Both the position numbers and the translations under genes were made by a program. Positions 29,124 through 32,240 of a DNA stretch of 32,240 nucleotides are shown in pieces. The notes under the pieces are model-generated. The model had not been told where the DNA came from, searched no databases, and worked only from the letters and a program-made list of their open reading frames with translations. The stretch's first letter is position 1. Every line of letters begins with the position of its first letter. Source of the stretch: Candidatus Zambryskibacteria bacterium RIFCSPLOWO2_01_FULL_35_19 (GTDB lineage: Bacteria; Patescibacteriota; Minisyncoccia; Phycocordibacterales; WO2-35-19). The stretch is from assembly GCA_001825335.1 (NCBI GenBank), contig MHWA01000015.1, positions 1 through 32,240 of the forward strand. The letters run 5' to 3'.

Positions 29124-30367
29124 TGTCTGTTATATCAAAAATAGAAGCAAGGGAAATATTGGATTCTCGCGGTAATCCAACTTTAGAGGTGGATACTTAT
29201 ATAGGAGACGATTATGGTAGGTTTTCTGTCCCCAGTGGCGCCTCTACTGGCAAATACGAAGCTTTAGAGAAAAGAGATGGAGACTTAGATCGCTTTGAAG
29301 GTAAAGGGGTTAAAGAATTAGCAGAGATGATAGAAAGGGAGATTGCTCCAGAGATAATAGGTAAAGATTTTAATCAAACGACTTTAGATAAATTTTTGAT
29401 TGAAAAAGATGGGACGGAAAACAAATCAAATCTGGGAGCTAATAGTATTTTAGGTATTTCTGTATCTTTTGCTAAGGCAGAAGCTTGGCATTTGAGAGTG
29501 CCACTTTGGCAATACATTTCTTCTCTTTCTGGAAACAAAATTCACCTTTTGCCTACTCCAATGGTCAATATAATAAACGGTGGAGTTCATAGCAACAATG
29601 ATTTAGATATTCAAGAATTTATGATTGTCCCTCTCAAAAAAGAAAGTTTTGCTGAAAAGTTAAGAGAGTGTAGCGAAGTTTTTCAAAATCTAAAAATAAT
29701 ACTACAAGAAAATTCCCTTTCCACAGCCGTTGGAGATGAAGGGGGGTTTGCTCCAAAAATAAAATCTCATAGACAAGCTTTGGAGTTTATAAAAAAAGCA
29801 ATAGAGAGAAGTGGTTTTAAATTGGGGGAGGATTTTGGTATTGCCTTAGATACAGCCGCTTCAGAATTTTATAAGGACGGCAAATATATTTTGAAGTCTG
29901 AAAATAAAGAATTTACTATTTTTGAGCTTTTGGATTATTATCAAAAATTGATTGAAGACTTTTCTATTATCTCTATTGAAGATCCGTTTGACCAAGATGA
30001 CTGGGAAGCACATATTTTATTTACAGAAAAGTTTGGATTACATCTTATGGTGGTTGGAGATGATTTGTTTGTTACTAATATAAAAAGATTAGAGGAAGGT
30101 ATTAAAAAAGAATCTGCTAATAGTATTTTAGTTAAACTCAACCAAGTGGGGACCTTGACTGAAACTTTAGAAGTAATAAAAAGGGCTCAAATAAATGATT
30201 GGAAAACTATCATCTCTCATCGTTCGGGAGAGACAGAAGATACCACCATCAGTCATTTGGCTGTTGGTGTCTCTAGTCAATATATAAAAACAGGTTCTGT
30301 TTCTCGCGGTGAACGCACCACCAAATATAATGAACTTTTGAGGATTGAAGAAAGTTTGAAGGAGTAA
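29123..30367 (+). CDS. eno: Enolase
   Basis: IEAREILDSRGNPTLEVD, VPSGASTGKYEA, GDEGGFAP, SIEDPFDQDDW, VGDDLFVTN, SHRSGETEDTTISHLAVG. Confidence 0.98.
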   Translation: MSVISKIEAREILDSRGNPTLEVDTYIGDDYGRFSVPSGASTGKYEALEKRDGDLDRFEGKGVKELAEMIEREIAPEIIGKDFNQTTLDKFLIEKDGTENKSNLGANSILGISVSFAKAEAWHLRVPLWQYISSLSGNKIHLLPTPMVNIINGGVHSNNDLDIQEFMIVPLKKESFAEKLRECSEVFQNLKIILQENSLSTAVGDEGGFAPKIKSHRQALEFIKKAIERSGFKLGEDFGIALDTAASEFYKDGKYILKSENKEFTIFELLDYYQKLIEDFSIISIEDPFDQDDWEAHILFTEKFGLHLMVVGDDLFVTNIKRLEEGIKKESANSILVKLNQVGTLTETLEVIKRAQINDWKTIISHRSGETEDTTISHLAVGVSSQYIKTGSVSRGERTTKYNELLRIEESLKE

Positions 30368-30384
30368 AAAATATAAAGCAGTAG

Positions 30385-30420
30385 CACAAAATCCTGCGCA
30401 GGCAGGATATTTGTGTCTTT
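30385..30420 (+). terminator. Intrinsic terminator after eno
   Basis: CACAAAATCCTGC-GCAG-GCAGGATATTTGTG followed by TCTTT. Confidence 0.75.
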
Positions 30421-30422
30421 TG

Positions 30423-30495
30423 TGCGCGCACTAGGGGTCGAACCTAGGACCTTTCGAGTATCAGTCGAATGCTCTACCAGCTGAGCTATGCGCGC
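30423..30495 (-). tRNA. tRNA-Ile (anticodon GAU), CCA not encoded
   Basis: Minus strand GCGCGCATAGCTCAGCTGGTAGAGC..TTCGACTGATACTCGAA..CTAGGTTCGACCCCTAGTGCGCGCA. Confidence 0.97.
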
Positions 30496-30657
30496 GCAAA
30501 TTTTTAACGAACGAAGTGACTATAAAAATTCAGCGTGCTGATACGAAGTTATCAGTGCCAGAATTCTACTTTTAAAATATAGCAAAAAAAATAGAAATAT
30601 AAAAGAGATGGCCCGCCTTGCGTTTTCGCAAAAGCGGACCGTGTTTGCCGATAACAA

Positions 30658-30915
30658 TCATCGGCGGAATGATCGCAAGTCCCTCATGGGTCTTGGGATC
30701 ATGTGGTGGCTGAATTCGTGTTTGTTCGTTGCTCGCTTGAAGCGTAGGGCTAAGTGTAGTAGCCCAGCTTTTCCAAGGAAGAAAATTGAGGAGAAGGAGG
30801 CGGGGCTTATCAATGCCTCATACCCACCTCTACCAAAATCGTAGCCACTTATGAATGCACAAATGGCTGAAATGATAATACAGCTGTCTCTGGCTATTTT
30901 CAGAAATCTATTCAT
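30658..30915 (-). CDS. Small membrane-associated protein of unknown function
   Basis: 85-aa product from the internal Met MNRFLKIARDSCIIISAICAFISGY, preceded by GAGGAGATCAATC-ATG; follows the 30933..31205 ORF. Confidence 0.6.
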   Translation of the reverse strand: MNRFLKIARDSCIIISAICAFISGYDFGRGGYEALISPASFSSIFFLGKAGLLHLALRFKRATNKHEFSHHMIPRPMRDLRSFRR

Positions 30916-30932
30916 GATTGATCTCCTCTTCT

Positions 30933-31205
30933 TCATCGATGCGTCGGAGCAATGGAACTCGCCTCATTGATGCGATCGATTATTTTTTGTCTGTTGCAAT
31001 CCAGACAGATTTTCTTGTAGCCACGCCAGATGAAAAAACTTAACAAAGCAGTGAGATACCACATGGCGACGATAGTCATCAATGGTACCCACTCGTTGAT
31101 GATGATGGACCAAAATTCAATGGTTAACCATAATATGGTAGATACCATTATTATGATCGATACCAAGCAAACGACTAAACAAAGCCGTTTTTGTTGTAGT
31201 GACAT
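30933..31205 (-). CDS. Small two-TM membrane protein of unknown function
   Basis: 90-aa ORF with two hydrophobic segments; GGAGGTGATAA-ATG upstream. Confidence 0.65.
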   Translation of the reverse strand: MSLQQKRLCLVVCLVSIIIMVSTILWLTIEFWSIIINEWVPLMTIVAMWYLTALLSFFIWRGYKKICLDCNRQKIIDRINEASSIAPTHR

Positions 31206-31280
31206 TTATCACCTCCGTCATTAATTATATCACAACCATAGAAAAAAGCAACCTGCTCACTTATGATAAATTTAAACACC

Positions 31281-31309
31281 AAAAAACTCCTTAAAATAAG
31301 GAGTTTTTT
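31281..31309. terminator. Bidirectional intrinsic terminator downstream of 16S rRNA
   Basis: AAAAAACTCCTT-AAAAT-AAGGAGTTTTTT. Confidence 0.85.
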
Positions 31310-31318
31310 GTTCCCATT

Positions 31319-31343
31319 CCCCTCTCTTAAATTAAGAGAGGGG
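31319..31343. repeat. REP-like palindrome CCCCTCTCTTAA-A-TTAAGAGAGGGG followed by GTTAGGGGTGAG
   Basis: 12-bp perfect arms; flank resembles REP elements I recall from diverse bacterial genomes. Confidence 0.5.
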
Positions 31344-31481
31344 TTAGGGGTGAGTTATTTTTAGGTATTCTTTGTTTTGTTCCGTTCTTTTTTATTTGTC
31401 TTTCCAAATTGTCATGCGGTTTTAGGTATCCGCTAAACCATTATGTGTCCAATTGGAACACACAATAACGACTCGTTCACC

Positions 31482-31515
31482 CCACACCACTTTTTTAAAA
31501 AAGTGATGTGGGGAT
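31482..31515. repeat. Near-perfect palindrome at or just past the 16S 3' end
   Basis: CCCCACACCACTTTTTT/AAAAAAGTGATGTGGGG, one mismatched pair in 17. Confidence 0.7.
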
Positions 31516-31520
31516 CTTCA

Positions 31521-32240
31521 CCTTGAAATATTCCACGAACAGCTTCCGCTACCCGTGCCTTGTTACGACTTAGTCCTTGTTATTGAGTTTACCTTAGTCC
31601 CACTTACGTGAGCCTTTGGGTACTCCCAACTTCCCTGACTTGACGGGCGGTGAGTACAAGACTTGAGAACGTATTCACCGCGGTATAGCTGACCCGCGAT
31701 TACTAGCGATTCCAACTTCAAGAGGTCGAGTTTCAGCCCTCTATCCGAACTGGGGCCATTTTTATAGGATTAGCTCAAGCTTACGCTGTCGCGACCCGTT
31801 GTAATGACCATTGTATTATGCGTGTAGCCCAAGGCGTCAAGGGACATGCTGACCTGGCGTCATCCTCGCTTCCTCCCAGCACCAAACCAACGAAGTTGGT
31901 TTGCAAATTCGAAATTCGAATATCGAAATTCAAAACAAATTCAAAATTTTTAAATTTAAAAATTAAAAACGTTTCGGATTTCGGATTTCGTGCTTCGGAT
32001 TTGCACCAAGCTCTGCGAGCTTGGTGCTGGGTAGTCTCGGCTGACACTTGTAACAGCCAACGAGGGTTGCGTTCGTTACCCCACTTAAGGGAACAATTCA
32101 AATCACGAACTGACGACGGCCATGCATCACCTGTCTATCTGTCCTTGTGAGACTCCAAACGTTTCTGCTTGGATTCAGATAGATTTCTAGCCTTGGTAAG
32201 GTTTTTCGTTTAGCATCGAATTGAACCGCATAATCCACCG
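31521..32240 (-). rRNA. rrs: 16S rRNA, 3' portion (gene continues beyond the right window edge)
   Basis: Universal segments readable in reverse complement: AAGTCGTAACAAGG, TGTACTCACCGCCCGTC, GAATCGCTAGTAATCGCGG, GGAGGAAGCGAGGATGACG, ACTCAAA-like h35-38 region, GGTGATGCATGGCCGTCGTCAG; exact 3' end unclear. Confidence 0.96.
31884..32022 (-). other. 139-nt insertion in 16S rRNA helix 39 (V7)
   Basis: Flanked by the h39 stem CCCAGCACC/GGTGCTGGG; contains hairpins CAAACCAAC-GAA-GTTGGTTTG and GCACCAAGCTC-TGC-GAGCTTGGTGC and a low-complexity AT-rich core. Confidence 0.85.

Noticed and set aside
30608-30844. 78-aa plus-strand ORF
   Set aside because: No SD, overlaps the SD-bearing minus-strand ORF and hairpins
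31884-32022. Group I self-splicing intron in 16S
   Set aside because: Only 139 nt, no recognisable P/Q/R/S core by eye and no homing endonuclease ORF; treated as an expansion/intervening sequence instead
31818-32150. 110-aa (+) and 106-aa (-) ORFs over the 16S gene
   Set aside because: They are translations of rRNA and its low-complexity insertion; no independent coding evidence
1-32240. CRISPR array, prophage or defence island
   Set aside because: No regularly spaced repeats, integrase, phage structural genes or cas genes seen; repeats present are isolated hairpins

Overview
This is an AT-rich bacterial chromosomal window whose gene content and odd 16S rRNA suggest a Candidate Phyla Radiation (Patescibacteria/Parcubacteria-like) genome; the lineage is my inference. 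Most coding sequence is core: hisS, uvrD-type helicase-nuclease, rpoD, dnaG, rpoC, rpoB, trmD, a KH-domain protein, rpsP, glycerate kinase, PEP synthase, a D-2-hydroxyacid dehydrogenase and eno. There is a tRNA-Ala(UGC) at the left end, a tRNA-Ile(GAU) near the right end, and the 3' part of a 16S rRNA gene (minus strand) cut by the right window edge. The points most worth a second look are: (1) a 139-nt insertion in the 16S rRNA helix 39/V7 region; (2) a 16S 3' tail that lacks the canonical anti-Shine-Dalgarno at its usual place; (3) three small secreted/membrane ORFs with strong Shine-Dalgarno sequences while the core genes have essentially none; (4) a short IucA/IucC (NIS siderophore synthetase)-like protein behind a cluster of operator-like palindromes; (5) a ~190-nt structured ncRNA candidate with its own extended -10 promoter and strong terminator; (6) a dispersed intergenic hairpin repeat. 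All calls were made by eye; no database searches, folding or alignments were run.
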